A DNA stretch of 64,000 bases from Rhodococcus sp. IEGM 1409. Lineage in GTDB: Bacteria; Actinomycetota; Actinomycetes; Mycobacteriales; Mycobacteriaceae. The stretch is taken from assembly GCF_030056735.1 (NCBI RefSeq), contig NZ_JASHKN010000015.1, positions 44,221 to 108,220 of the forward strand, given 5' to 3'. Under the pieces are notes generated by a model, which was not told the DNA's origin, ran no database searches, and worked only from the letters and a program-made list of their open reading frames with translations. Made by a program: the position numbers and the translations under genes. Positions 34,490 to 43,414 of this stretch are shown here, in pieces (position 1 is the stretch's first letter; every line of letters starts with the position of its first letter).

Positions 34490-34603
34490 CTTGTTCGGAT
34501 CAGCGGCGGCGTAGCAGAGAGTGATCAGTCCGACGTGGGCGAGCATCAGGGTGAACGAGATGAACCCGACCACCCGGTGAAGACGCGTCAATCCGTCCTG
34601 ACC
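34490..34603 (-). pseudogene. Remnant of a ferric-reductase-like membrane domain
   Basis: A minus-strand fragment reads GQDGLTRLHRVVGFISF then TLMLAHVGLITLCYAAAD. It matches the start of the haem-binding core in FRE-type ferredoxin/ferric reductases (GQD.LTRLHR.VGF.SF.LMLAH). An in-frame TGA precedes it and homology stops after about 37 residues. It is a short fossil between the broken MFS gene and the DUF3500 gene. Confidence 0.6.
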
Positions 34604-34948
34604 TCAGGCACGCTCACGAAAAGCAGTTTGCGATCTGATACGGAAAAGCAACCGGCACCGCAAGTATTCGGCAACTCTCCAAGTCGCAACCAGTAGCGCC
34701 TACTGCGTGCGTCGCCGTGCACAGTGCTCGATCCGAAAAGCAACGTGCCACCGCTCTCGGAAATGCATTGCAACACAAAGAAAGAGGAAGCAATCTGACA
34801 GAAGACGGCAAGCAGGTTGACAGCAGGCGCACAGGCTCGGCGACACGAGGACACAACGGACAACCACACGTGATCGGTGTTCGATGGCATACGCTCGCCG
34901 ATAACCAACACGCTGGATTTTCTCAAGCCAACGAAAGCAGGAGTCCCG
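34604..34948 (+). other. Intergenic region, no intact gene
   Basis: These bases precede the DUF3500 lipoprotein gene. The frames give basic, low-complexity peptides without recognisable domains. The region probably holds gene debris and the promoter of the next operon; AGCAGGAG at its end is the ribosome site. Confidence 0.4.
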
Positions 34949-36124
34949 ATGAAAAATTCTGGTATCCGCGCCGCTGCCGGTCTGGTCGGCGCCGTTGCGC
35001 TGCTCGTCACCGCCTGCTCGAGTTCTGAGAGCACCTCGGACTCGCCGACTACGTCGTCGGTAGGCGGTTCCACCACCTCGTCCACCGCCGGCGGACCCTC
35101 CAGCGGTGGGCCCGGTGGGGGCATGCAAGAGGTGACTGCGGTAAATCTCAACACTGACGGGGCCAGCCCGGGTGGGGCCAACACCGCCGAGGTGGTCACT
35201 GCCGCGACCGCATTTCTGACCTCTCTCGACGACTCCCAGCGCGAGGTCGTGGAGTACGACTTCTCCGACAACAAGTCTCGCCAGACATGGTCCAATTTCC
35301 CGGCAACGACGGTGGCGCGCCCAGGAATCGCTCTCGCCGATCTCAGCGACGACCAGAGAGCGGCCTTGACCACGCTGCTCGGTACTGCACTGAGCGAGCA
35401 AGGTACTAACCAGAACACGGACATCGGGAAGGCCGACGACTACCTCAACAGTTTGGGTGGACAGGGCGCAGACGGCTTCGGTGCGCTCAACGACTACTTC
35501 GTCGCCGTCTACGGCGAACCGTCGCCGACCCAACCATTCATGGTCCAGTTCGGTGGCCACCACCTGGCGCGGACTCTGACCTACAACGGCGACAACGTCA
35601 GTCAGACACCCCAATTCGTCGGCTCCGAACCCGTGACGTTCGAAACAGATGGCGTGACAGTCGAACCCGTGAAGGCTGAATCCGATGGAATGTTCGGTGC
35701 GATCGCCGCGTTGAACGACGGCCAGCTGAGCTCGGCGGAGATCACCTCGGGCACGTTCGACGACTTGGTAGCGGGCCCCGGCGCGGACTCAGGGATCTTC
35801 CCGGCCGCTGAGGGCGTGGAAGTCTCCACCCTCGACACCACCCAGAAAGACGCCGTCCTCGCCGCTATCAAGGCGTATGTGAACGATCTCGATTCCGCCG
35901 CGGCGGACAAAGCGATGGCCAAGTACGAATCGGAGTTGGATCAGACGCGGATCGGGTGGTCCAACAACACCGGCCCCACCGAGGAAAACAGTTACATACG
36001 GATCGACGGGCCGAGCGTCTGGATCGAATTCATCAACACACGCAGCCAGAGCACTCCGGACATTCACTTCCACTCGGTCTACCGCGACAAGACCAACGAC
36101 TACGGCAGCACCACACCGAGCTGA
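34949..36124 (+). CDS. DUF3500-family lipoprotein
   Basis: The protein has 391 residues from the ATG at 34949. It has a lipoprotein signal (LVGAVALLVTACSSSES, Cys at about 24) and a Ser/Thr/Gly-rich spacer to about 60. The DUF3500 domain follows, with FLTSLDDSQREVVEYDFSDNKSRQTWSNFP, FMVQFGGHHLARTLTYNG and, near the end, IRIDGPSVWIEFINTRSQSTPDIHFHSVYRD. The conserved His residues suggest metal binding, but no activity is established. It is four bases ahead of a HupE gene and surely cotranscribed. Confidence 0.82.
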   Translation: MKNSGIRAAAGLVGAVALLVTACSSSESTSDSPTTSSVGGSTTSSTAGGPSSGGPGGGMQEVTAVNLNTDGASPGGANTAEVVTAATAFLTSLDDSQREVVEYDFSDNKSRQTWSNFPATTVARPGIALADLSDDQRAALTTLLGTALSEQGTNQNTDIGKADDYLNSLGGQGADGFGALNDYFVAVYGEPSPTQPFMVQFGGHHLARTLTYNGDNVSQTPQFVGSEPVTFETDGVTVEPVKAESDGMFGAIAALNDGQLSSAEITSGTFDDLVAGPGADSGIFPAAEGVEVSTLDTTQKDAVLAAIKAYVNDLDSAAADKAMAKYESELDQTRIGWSNNTGPTEENSYIRIDGPSVWIEFINTRSQSTPDIHFHSVYRDKTNDYGSTTPS

Positions 36125-36128
36125 CCGG

Positions 36129-37511
36129 ATGGATAACATTGCGCCGGCTCGACGACGCGAGAACCTGGGCCGGCGGTGGCTTCGGAGATCGACAATCCTG
36201 ATTCTGGGTGCCCTATCGGCCGGTGTGGCGGCCCTGTTCAGCGTCAACCCCGCTCAGGCGCATCCACTGAGCAGCTCCGCAATACTGCTTACCATCAACT
36301 CCGATCAGGTCACCGGCCAGATTCAGCTCCCCATCGACCGACTTGCGATCGCCATCGACCAACCGCTGACAGCGGCAGTGGTCCAAGAGCCTGCCAAGGC
36401 CCAAGAGCTACACAACTACGTACTCGCGCACCTCGCGGTCGACAACACCGACACCGGCGGAGCCGACTGGAACATCACCCTCGGTGGTGGACGGGTCGAG
36501 GTGATCGACGGTGTCGATCACCTCGTGTACGACACCGCGATAGAGCCGCCGAAAGGAGAAGTGACCGATTTTCAACTGCACTTCGATGGGATCGTGCATC
36601 ACCTCCTCTCTCACAAAGTGTTCGTGTCCTCCCGCGAATCGTCAGACGCCGCATACGACGCTGTGGGATTGATCGACTGGCGAACACAGACAGTCGAGGT
36701 GCCGGTGCAGGGCCAATCGCTGCCCCGTGTGTTCGTGTCCTCAGTGCACCTCGGGGTCGAACACATCGCCGAGGGCGCAGACCACCTACTGTTCCTGGTG
36801 ATGCTGCTGCTGCCGGCACCATTGCTGGCGATCCGCGGTCGGTGGGTGCGCACCAGCAGCGTCCGGCGCAGCTGTATACGCGTCGTACAGGTGGTGACCG
36901 CTTTCGCGGTCGGTCATTCCATCACGTTGGCGTTGGCAGCTTTCGGCTACCTGCAGATCCCCAGTCGGGTGGTGGAAAGCCTCATCGCTCTATCCATTCT
37001 CGTCTCGGGTATCCACGCCATCCGGCCCATCGTCCGTGGCGGCGAAGTGTGGATCGCCGGTTGTTTCGGCTTGGTTCACGGCATCGCATTCGCGACGCTA
37101 CTCAACGACCTCCACACGAGCGGCAGTTCTCTGATCACCGAACTGTTCGGATTCAATCTAGGAATCGAGCTCACCCAACTGATTGTCGTGGCGCTGCTGA
37201 TGCCATCGTTACTGTTGCTCAGTCGAACCCGCGTCTACACACCGCTGAGAGTTCTGCTCGCCGGGCTCGGAATTGTTCTCTCAACCGGCTGGCTGTTGGA
37301 GAGAACGACAATGATCCACACCGACCCTTTCGCACCGATATCGGACGCGGCGGTGACACATCCATTCTGGATCGCCGGTGCACTCGCTGTTATCGCCGTC
37401 GCCATCTGGGCAACACCCGCACTACGGTTGCCATCACCGCCGGGACCTGCCCCTGACGTCAAGGACGACAACAAAGTCTCAGCCCAAACAAGCACCGACA
37501 CGACCCGTTGA
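36129..37511 (+). CDS. hupE: HupE/UreJ-family membrane protein
   Basis: The 460-residue protein has a signal helix ending NPAQAHPLSSSAI, an extracytoplasmic domain of about 170 residues, and then seven or so helices containing HLGVEHIAEGADHLLFLVMLLL, FAVGHSITLALAAFG and GLVHGIAFATLLND, the three His motifs of HupE/UreJ. The family is linked to nickel or other metal uptake and to exported-metal handling. Pairing with a DUF3500 lipoprotein suggests a metal acquisition or sensing unit; the metal is not evident. Confidence 0.83.
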   Translation: MDNIAPARRRENLGRRWLRRSTILILGALSAGVAALFSVNPAQAHPLSSSAILLTINSDQVTGQIQLPIDRLAIAIDQPLTAAVVQEPAKAQELHNYVLAHLAVDNTDTGGADWNITLGGGRVEVIDGVDHLVYDTAIEPPKGEVTDFQLHFDGIVHHLLSHKVFVSSRESSDAAYDAVGLIDWRTQTVEVPVQGQSLPRVFVSSVHLGVEHIAEGADHLLFLVMLLLPAPLLAIRGRWVRTSSVRRSCIRVVQVVTAFAVGHSITLALAAFGYLQIPSRVVESLIALSILVSGIHAIRPIVRGGEVWIAGCFGLVHGIAFATLLNDLHTSGSSLITELFGFNLGIELTQLIVVALLMPSLLLLSRTRVYTPLRVLLAGLGIVLSTGWLLERTTMIHTDPFAPISDAAVTHPFWIAGALAVIAVAIWATPALRLPSPPGPAPDVKDDNKVSAQTSTDTTR

Positions 37512-37605
37512 AACCAAACTGGATTCGACATCACAGCCCCGAGCGGACGCGAAGGCGAACATGGACCTCGAGCCCCAGCCAAAACGGCGTTGACAAGTAC
37601 AGAGG

Positions 37606-38280
37606 TCAGCGGCTGATCGGGGCAGTCCAAACACCCACCAGTGCGTCGACGAGGTCGGTCGTGAAGTCCTCCCACGACGTGACCTCGTCCGGCCCCTCTT
37701 CGGCGAGCGCGCGCTCACGATCGGCAAACATGTGCACGATCGCATTGCGTCCAATGTCCGCGCGAGCGCGTCGAACACTCATCGGCATGTCAGTGAGACA
37801 GTCGGAGAGTCCGCGAAGCGTCTCCTGCAGAGTGGGCGAGGCCAGAGCCTCGTCGTAGACGATTTTCCGCAGGACTGGATCGGTGAGAATCTGCGCACTG
37901 AACCGCGCGTACCACATCGGGCCACCCATTTCGGCGTAGTGATCGGTCGACGCCCGAACCAGACACGAAATCCAGTCTCGAACATCCTTCGACCCTTCAA
38001 CCTCCCGTAGCAGTTCGCCGCGCTTCTTCTCGATCTGCTGGGAGTGTTTGTTCACGATCGCGCGTACCAGATCGGTCTTGGTGCCGAAGTGATATCCGAC
38101 GGCCGCATTGTTGCCCTGTCCCGCCGCTTCACTCACCTGACGGTTCGAGACCGCAAAGACTCCGTGTTCGGCGAACAGCTGCTCGGCAACGGCGAGGATG
38201 CGGTCTCGGGTTGCAGCAGAACGCGCGGAACTTCCCGCGACGCCGGCGTCGGCCGTCGCATCTTCAGCCCTCGTAGTCAT
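37606..38280 (-). CDS. TetR-family repressor of the adjacent exporter
   Basis: The protein has about 224 residues from the ATG at 38280; ATGs nine and twelve bases earlier are alternatives. The HTH is TRDRILAVAEQLFAEHGVFAVSNRQVSEAAGQGNNAAVGYHFGTKTDLVRAI (about 15-66), and the C-terminal domain has the WYARFSAQILTDP and FTTDLVDALVGVW segments of TetR_C ligand domains. It is divergent from an MFS exporter with an imperfect palindrome between, the classical repressor-pump pair. Confidence 0.9.
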   Translation of the reverse strand: MTTRAEDATADAGVAGSSARSAATRDRILAVAEQLFAEHGVFAVSNRQVSEAAGQGNNAAVGYHFGTKTDLVRAIVNKHSQQIEKKRGELLREVEGSKDVRDWISCLVRASTDHYAEMGGPMWYARFSAQILTDPVLRKIVYDEALASPTLQETLRGLSDCLTDMPMSVRRARADIGRNAIVHMFADRERALAEEGPDEVTSWEDFTTDLVDALVGVWTAPISR

Positions 38281-38356
38281 GGTCACCATCATCCTCGACT
38301 GTCCGAAGCTGCTCGGCACCGGAGATGTTCGTCACGATCGGAGACACATCCTTCCA

Positions 38357-38403
38357 TTAAGTCAGTCAGTTGATTTAACCTTAGTTCAAGCAACTGACTT
38401 AAA
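38357..38403. promoter_or_regulatory. Operator between tetR and the MFS exporter
   Basis: TTAAGTCAG(TCAG)TTG at 38357-38372 and CAACTGACTTAA at 38391-38402 are inverted copies, apart from a four-base insertion in the left arm. The site covers the likely promoter of the exporter and is probably bound by the TetR protein. Confidence 0.65.
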
Positions 38404-38438
38404 CCACTATTCGTTCTTCCTCCGATGGAGTTACCGCA

Positions 38439-39926
38439 ATGTCGTCAACCACTTCTCCACCACAGACAGCGAAGTCACCCGCCACCACGGCAGTAGTGGC
38501 TGTTCTGGCGTTTTCCGGCATCGTCGTCTCGCTCATGCAAACGCTGGTCATCCCGATCATCCCGCACCTACCCGAGTACCTGAACGCTCCCGCGTCCGAC
38601 ACCGCGTGGACGGTGACCGCCACCCTGCTCGCAGCCGCCGTCGCCGTCCCGACCATGGGCCGCTTGGGCGACATGTTCGGCAAACGCCGGCTGCTCCTGA
38701 TCAGCATGGCGCTGTTGGTGACCGGTTCGGTGGTCGGAGCACTCAGTTCGAGCGTCATCCCCCTCGTTGCCGGCCGAATCCTCCAGGGTCTTGCGGCCGG
38801 CGTCATCCCGCTGGGTATCAGCGTGATGCGCGACGTGCTTCCGCCCAAGAAGCTCGCCGGCGCTGTTGCGATGATGAGCGCTTCGCTGGGAGTCGGTGGT
38901 GCGCTGGGGCTTCCGATCGCGGCCCTGATCGCGGAATACGCGGACTGGCACGTTCTGTTCTGGGCGTCTGCAGCCCTCGGCGCACTTGCGGCCGGACTTG
39001 TTGTCGTCCTGGTCCCCGAATCGACGGTTCGCACGGGTGGCACGTTCGACTTCGGCGGAGCAATCTCTCTCTCAGCCGCCCTCATCGCTCTACTACTTGC
39101 CATTTCAAAGGGTGGTGACTGGGGCTGGACAAGCACGCTCACGCTTTCGCTGTTCGGCGCCTCGATCGTGATATTCGGATTCTGGGCATGGTGGGAACTA
39201 CGCACCCCCAAGCCGCTGGTAGATCTACGCGTATCCATCCGCCGCCAGGTGCTCTTCACCAATCTCGCATCCATCGTGTTCGGATTCGCGATGTTCGCCG
39301 CCAGCATGGTCTTCCCCCAGGTAGTCCAGTTGCCTGAGGTAACCGGTTACGGCCTCGGCGGCTCGATGCTCACCGCAGGTCTGGTCATGGCTCCTTCCGG
39401 CATCGTCATGATGCTCATCTCTCCGCTGTCCTCACGCATCACCAATTCGTACGGCCCCAAGGTGACGCTCATGCTCGGCGCCATTGTGGTCGCAATCGGT
39501 TACGGCATCGGTATTTTCGCCATGCACTCGATCTGGGAACTGATCGTGATCGCAGTAATCACCGGTGCAGGCACCGGCATGGCTTACGGCGCGATCCCCG
39601 CTCTCATAATGGGGGCTGTTCCTGCGTCCGAGACCGGTGCAGCCAACAGCTTCAACACCCTGATGCGCTCCCTCGGTACATCATTCGCCAGCGCTATCGC
39701 CGGTGTCGTCATCGCCCAGATGACCATGTCCATCGGTGGGGCAACGCTGCCGTCGGAGAACGCTTTCCGTGTAGTCATGGCCCTCGCTGCCGGATCCGCC
39801 GTCATCGCACTCGTCCTGGCCGGCTTCCTCCCTCGGTTCAACAGCACCAACTCCCGCACGGAGATTGGTAGCGAGCACACCGATATGTCCCCGACCACTT
39901 CGAAGGAATCCGTCCCGACACACTGA
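38439..39926 (+). CDS. MFS drug exporter, DHA2 (14-TM) family
   Basis: The 495-residue protein has about 14 helices. Motifs include GRLGDMFGKRRLLLISM (motif A), GRILQGLAAGVIPLGISVMRDVLP (QacA/EmrB-type motif) and GAVPASETGAANSFNTLMRSLGTSFASAIAGVV near the end. It should export a hydrophobic toxic compound, with proton antiport. It is controlled by the divergent TetR. The C-terminal 30 residues are a hydrophilic tail. Confidence 0.92.
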   Translation: MSSTTSPPQTAKSPATTAVVAVLAFSGIVVSLMQTLVIPIIPHLPEYLNAPASDTAWTVTATLLAAAVAVPTMGRLGDMFGKRRLLLISMALLVTGSVVGALSSSVIPLVAGRILQGLAAGVIPLGISVMRDVLPPKKLAGAVAMMSASLGVGGALGLPIAALIAEYADWHVLFWASAALGALAAGLVVVLVPESTVRTGGTFDFGGAISLSAALIALLLAISKGGDWGWTSTLTLSLFGASIVIFGFWAWWELRTPKPLVDLRVSIRRQVLFTNLASIVFGFAMFAASMVFPQVVQLPEVTGYGLGGSMLTAGLVMAPSGIVMMLISPLSSRITNSYGPKVTLMLGAIVVAIGYGIGIFAMHSIWELIVIAVITGAGTGMAYGAIPALIMGAVPASETGAANSFNTLMRSLGTSFASAIAGVVIAQMTMSIGGATLPSENAFRVVMALAAGSAVIALVLAGFLPRFNSTNSRTEIGSEHTDMSPTTSKESVPTH

Positions 39927-39949
39927 CCACTGCGCAATACACACAGCCC

Positions 39950-39980
39950 GGCCCCGGCGGAGTCCAACTCCGTCGGGGCC
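39950..39980 (+). terminator. Terminator after the MFS exporter
   Basis: GGCCCCGGCGGAGT (39950-39963) and ACTCCGTCGGGGCC (39967-39980) form a 14-bp stem with one wobble around CCA. GACGCGTTTT follows. Confidence 0.75.
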
Positions 39981-40046
39981 GACGCGTTTTACGCATTTTG
40001 CAGTTGATACAACTCCGGACGACAGTTTCGTGACATGCTCCGTTGA

Positions 40047-40250
40047 GATGGGTGCTCGTTCGATACTCGGGGAAGGGATGCCGCGATCGCCGCTCCTCGT
40101 GCTGACGTCGCCCTCGCCGTCGCCGCTGCTGCCGTCCTGGGCGTAGGCGTCGGTGTTCTTCTTGCCGACGTCGTCGCTGGATTAGCTGCAGGTGCGGGCG
40201 CCGCGGTGGTATTTCGGTTTGCACTTCGGATGATCAATACCCGAAGGTGA
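40047..40250 (+). pseudogene. Possible small membrane protein without a start codon
   Basis: A frame open from 40047 to the TGA at 40248 encodes ADVALAVAAAAVLGVGVGVLL, then ADVVAGLAAGAGAAVVFRFA and a short basic end, a convincing two-helix membrane peptide. No usable start codon is in this frame. An ATG with GGGGAAGG upstream at 40078 is one base out of register, so a frameshift may have separated start and body. Confidence 0.3.
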
Positions 40251-40266
40251 GCGTTTACGGAGAGGC

Positions 40267-40572
40267 CTACTTCAGGACCCGTATCGCCGAGCCCGGGAGG
40301 ATTCCACTCGACGGCGGGTAGATCGACGTTGCGCCGTTGAAGAACATGTGCGCGGGAGTCGTCGACACCGGCAGCAGGTCAACGTCGTTGAACAATGCTC
40401 GCTCACCTTCCTCCCATACCTTGCAGGACTCGTCGCCGGGAAGAAGCGAAGCCTCAGTGGACAATTCGATGTACTTCTTGTTGTCGAGCGAAGCGAAGTT
40501 CACTCCTTCAGGCTTCGGCGGACCGGTGACTGCTGTCGGGGAGACAGAACGAGCTTCCATACGAGCCGCCAT
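40267..40572 (-). pseudogene. C-terminal fragment of a solute-binding protein
   Basis: The 101-residue frame contains GVNFASLDNKKYIELSTEAS, EEGERALFNDVDLLPVSTTP and FFNGATSIYPPSS. This matches the last fifth of SBP family 5 proteins, and the segment layout is like the end of the intact binding protein at 28.1-29.7 kb (NFSSINNPAYEAAVAKAS..VSAVPFANT). The N-terminal 80% and signal peptide are missing. It is most likely a remnant of a related gene. Confidence 0.55.
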
Positions 40573-40690
40573 CTACTAGAAGTTGCCATGGCGACAATGG
40601 TGCGAGACTGACGTGGTCTGGATCTCGTTGAAGCGACCCATCCAGTAGGCCGCACTCTGTTCGATTGTCACTATCGACCGGGCGACTGCA

Positions 40691-40764
40691 GACGCTAAGT
40701 ACGACGCTGTCGTTGACGACTAAGTACCACGCTGCCGTTGACGACTAAGTACCACGCTGCCGTT
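40691..40764. repeat. 25-bp tandem repeat, three copies
   Basis: Units 40691-40714 (24 bp, degenerate), 40715-40739 and 40740-40764 (identical: GACGACTAAGTACCACGCTG plus CCGTT) stand in tandem. The last unit overlaps the 3' end of the CGNR gene and supplies its stop codon. Confidence 0.85.
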
Positions 40765-41323
40765 GACGGTGATTCGCGACGTTGATTCGGTTGCCGCACA
40801 ACGCCGGCATGCAGTATCGGCGTCGCCCTCCCCGGCTCGTATCGACAAACACCCCGTTGCACGTCGGCGATGCGCATGGTCGGAATCGTTCGTACCCCAA
40901 TGTGCGCAGAGTCCCCAGCAACGAGTAGCCGATCACCAACGTGAGTTCGCCCGCGAGATCGATTTTGTTGTCCGGTACTGCATTCCACCGATAGTCGTTC
41001 TGGGAATCCGGCGAGAGTCGAACGTGATGCGGGACGGTCTGCAGAAGTCGATGAGTGCGATCGACCAGTTCGCCGGCAGTCGGAGCATCGAGAACCGAAC
41101 GAATCTCCTCTCTAAGCCCCTGAACGTCCGAAAGTTCACCGCTGGTCGGCCGACGCCCGTTGCGGAGCGCGTCCGGCGAGAGTCCGTGTTCACTCAGTAG
41201 ATCCTGAAGCGTCTGGGAGTCTGGCAACGCGTCACCGGCCTCCACCCACACTCGGGGTGAGGTGTTGACCAGGTCAGTCGCAAACGACGCACCGGATACG
41301 TAATCGTCTAAAACTACTTGCAT
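40745..41323 (-). CDS. CGNR zinc-finger (ABATE-domain) transcriptional regulator
   Basis: The 192-residue protein has an N-terminal ABATE ligand-type domain (FATDLVNTSPRVWVEAGDALPDSQTLQDLLSEHGL...) and the C-terminal CGNR zinc finger RFRPCASPTCNGVFVDTSRGGRRRYCMPALCGNRINVANHRQR (about 146-188). Four Cys ligands are present. These proteins are predicted stress-response regulators of Actinobacteria. The last codons (QRQRGT, stop) run into a 25-bp tandem repeat, so the natural end may have been altered. Confidence 0.87.
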   Translation of the reverse strand: MQVVLDDYVSGASFATDLVNTSPRVWVEAGDALPDSQTLQDLLSEHGLSPDALRNGRRPTSGELSDVQGLREEIRSVLDAPTAGELVDRTHRLLQTVPHHVRLSPDSQNDYRWNAVPDNKIDLAGELTLVIGYSLLGTLRTLGYERFRPCASPTCNGVFVDTSRGGRRRYCMPALCGNRINVANHRQRQRGT

Positions 41324-41386
41324 CCCTTACCGCCCTGCTTTACCGTAATTGAATAATCTAACTTTACACCTTACGGAGGCGGCGGG

Positions 41387-41764
41387 ATGGAACATTGCGC
41401 AGACCACGGACTGCCCGAGATACTCCTCGATACCCACAACCGATTACGCCGCGCCGGCACCGTGGCGTCGGGGACACCCGTCGTTGCAGCCGATCTCTAC
41501 TGGTCGATCGGAGCGCTCTCCCAGTGCCTGACCGCGATGGACGAGGTCATTTCACAACTGGGAATCAACGCCCGAAAGCAGTTGCGAGATGGAAAGTTCG
41601 ACGTCGAGAGCGGACCGTTCGAAGGACAACCCGACGCCGCCCTACTCACCGCAGTTCTTGCACTCGCCCGAGCGTCGAGCAGTTGCGAACCAGTTCAGGC
41701 GGCAATCGGCAATGCCCAGATCGCGGTGAGCGATCTCGTCGTCTCAAGGCCCACCAGCACCTGA
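41387..41764 (+). CDS. Small helical protein of unknown function
   Basis: The 125-residue ORF starts at the ATG at 41387 with GGAGG eight bases upstream. The sequence looks like a soluble helical bundle (AADLYWSIGALSQCLTAMDEVISQLG, ALLTAVLALARASSSCEPVQAAIGNAQIAVSDLV). No catalytic motif is seen. It is divergent from the CGNR gene, which may control it. I do not recognise a named family. Confidence 0.55.
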   Translation: MEHCADHGLPEILLDTHNRLRRAGTVASGTPVVAADLYWSIGALSQCLTAMDEVISQLGINARKQLRDGKFDVESGPFEGQPDAALLTAVLALARASSSCEPVQAAIGNAQIAVSDLVVSRPTST

Positions 41765-41857
41765 CGCCCGCGCTCGCGACCTGCCCCAATAGAGACTGTA
41801 TGGTTGGTTTCCAGGCAACCATACAGAGCATCGAACAGCAGGAACCGGGTTATCACT

Positions 41858-42202
41858 GTGAGTGCAGGGACATCGACATTCTACGAGGACCGAACCGTCC
41901 GGATCGACGATCAGGGCGTCACCATCCGTCACTACTACTTCCCGTTTGTCAGCAAGTTCGTTCCGTACTCGCAGATCGAATCCGTCGACCTCGGAGTCAT
42001 GTCGTGGCTGAGTGGACGCCTACGAATTTGGGGAACAACAGATTTCAGCTCGTGGTACAGCCTGGATCTTTCACGTCCCTGGAAGGAGACTGCGGTGGTA
42101 CTCACCCTCACCGGCCGCGGAGCGCCCTCGTTCAGTCCCAAAGACGCAGACCGAGTCGAGACCGAAATCCGCAGTCGCATCGGATCGCGCGCCGCGAACT
42201 GA
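41858..42202 (+). CDS. PH-like domain protein (DUF6232-like)
   Basis: About 114 residues run from the GTG at 41858; the frame is open upstream, so the start is uncertain. The pattern FYEDRTVRIDDQGVTIRHYYFPFVSKFVPYSQIESVDLG followed by RLRIWGTTDFSSWYSLDLSRPWKETAVVLTL is a beta-rich, PH-like barrel as in small actinobacterial DUF proteins. The C-terminal helix is PKDADRVETEIRSRIG. The ligand and partner are unknown. It meets the convergent dehydrogenase gene end to end. Confidence 0.6.
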   Translation: MSAGTSTFYEDRTVRIDDQGVTIRHYYFPFVSKFVPYSQIESVDLGVMSWLSGRLRIWGTTDFSSWYSLDLSRPWKETAVVLTLTGRGAPSFSPKDADRVETEIRSRIGSRAAN

Positions 42203-43414
42203 CTAGCGAAACTCGGATTCGACGGTGACGATCTCCCTCCAGTCGGTTCGATCGAACAACCGCGCCAGCGCAGTGAACAGAACTTCCGGATCAATGACAC
42301 TCTCAGGTGAGTGCACACCGACCCGATCCCGAATCGTTCCGTCGGCCAGCCGGGATACAACCTGAGCAAGGCCCAGCGCCAAAGGGATTCCAGTCGCACT
42401 GGCCATGTCCGACAGCAACTCCGAGATCGGTGAATCGTCTGCAATCCGGGCCACGACGCGCATCGCTCTTCCGTCGAACGTCCCAGTCGCCGAGGCGAAG
42501 AACAACGGCAAGGATCCGTGGTCGGCACGCGTGAGCATTCGAGGTGCAGCGCGGATCATCCGCCGGAGCGAGGGCTGGCCCAATTCTTCAGCGGCCGCGT
42601 CGAGATCGATTATCCCCTTGTCGATATCCGCACGGAGGACGTCGAGAAACGCCACAGTTTCCGGTGTGATCACCATGAGATTAGCCGAATGACCTGAGGG
42701 ACTGAAGGTCCGATGAAACATGACCGGCTCCGGATGCCCGACCACGTAAGCGTTTCCGCGGCGTCCGCCGGGCAGTTCCAGTGCGATGGAACGCAGCGGT
42801 GCTTCCGTGACGATCCGTCCCTCACGAACTACTGGCACCTTGCCGCTGATCTGCTGCATCCAGTGAACGGCAGCGGCACTCACCGTATCTACCGACTCCC
42901 CCTCGCCGTCGACATCAACCGGCCAGGCCGTGTACAGGTCGTCGACAATGTCCAATCGCGAGACTGCCATCGCGGCCAGGAGGTTACTCATCCCGGGACT
43001 TGCGCCCATTCCGACCACTGCACAGATTCCGGCTTCTCGCGCAGCACATTGCAATTCCAGCATGTCGACTGCCGGTTCCCAGTCGTCGCAGATGTCGAGA
43101 TAGTGCGTCCCGGTCTCGATCGCTGCCTGGAGAACGCCGACACCGAAACGGAAGAACGGGCCGACGGTATTGATGATCACGTCTGCGTCATCCAACAATT
43201 CACGTAGCGTGCGACCGTCCGTGACGTCGATGCTGCGCGCCTCGACTTGCGCTGACGCCTGAGCCAGTTCAACCGAAAGACGCTTCGCAGCATCGATATC
43301 GCGATCCGCGACTACTACCTTGCCGATTCCCGACAATGTTGCAGCCAGACGAACTGCTGCCGAGCCCATGGCACCGGCACCGCCCAGTGCGACAACCGTG
43401 ATGCCGTCAGCCAT
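42203..43414 (-). CDS. Saccharopine dehydrogenase-like NAD(P)-binding protein
   Basis: The 403-residue protein has an N-terminal Rossmann domain (VVALGGAGAMGSAAVRLAA, DADVIINTVGPFFRFGVGVLQAAIETGTHYLDICDDWE). A later segment, GICAVVGMGASPGMSNLLAAMAV, is characteristic of the saccharopine dehydrogenase/carboxynorspermidine synthase superfamily. The exact substrate is unclear; a role in amino-acid or polyamine metabolism is only by family. Its start overlaps the upstream hydrolase stop by eight bases, so the two are cotranscribed. Confidence 0.85.
   Translation of the reverse strand: MADGITVVALGGAGAMGSAAVRLAATLSGIGKVVVADRDIDAAKRLSVELAQASAQVEARSIDVTDGRTLRELLDDADVIINTVGPFFRFGVGVLQAAIETGTHYLDICDDWEPAVDMLELQCAAREAGICAVVGMGASPGMSNLLAAMAVSRLDIVDDLYTAWPVDVDGEGESVDTVSAAAVHWMQQISGKVPVVREGRIVTEAPLRSIALELPGGRRGNAYVVGHPEPVMFHRTFSPSGHSANLMVITPETVAFLDVLRADIDKGIIDLDAAAEELGQPSLRRMIRAAPRMLTRADHGSLPLFFASATGTFDGRAMRVVARIADDSPISELLSDMASATGIPLALGLAQVVSRLADGTIRDRVGVHSPESVIDPEVLFTALARLFDRTDWREIVTVESEFR

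Noticed and set aside
30645..34603. Mobile element carrying the decayed copper genes
   Set aside because: No transposase, integrase or terminal repeats could be found around the remnants; simple gene decay is enough.
40691..40764. CRISPR or iteron array
   Set aside because: There are only three directly adjacent units, no spacers, and no replication gene nearby.
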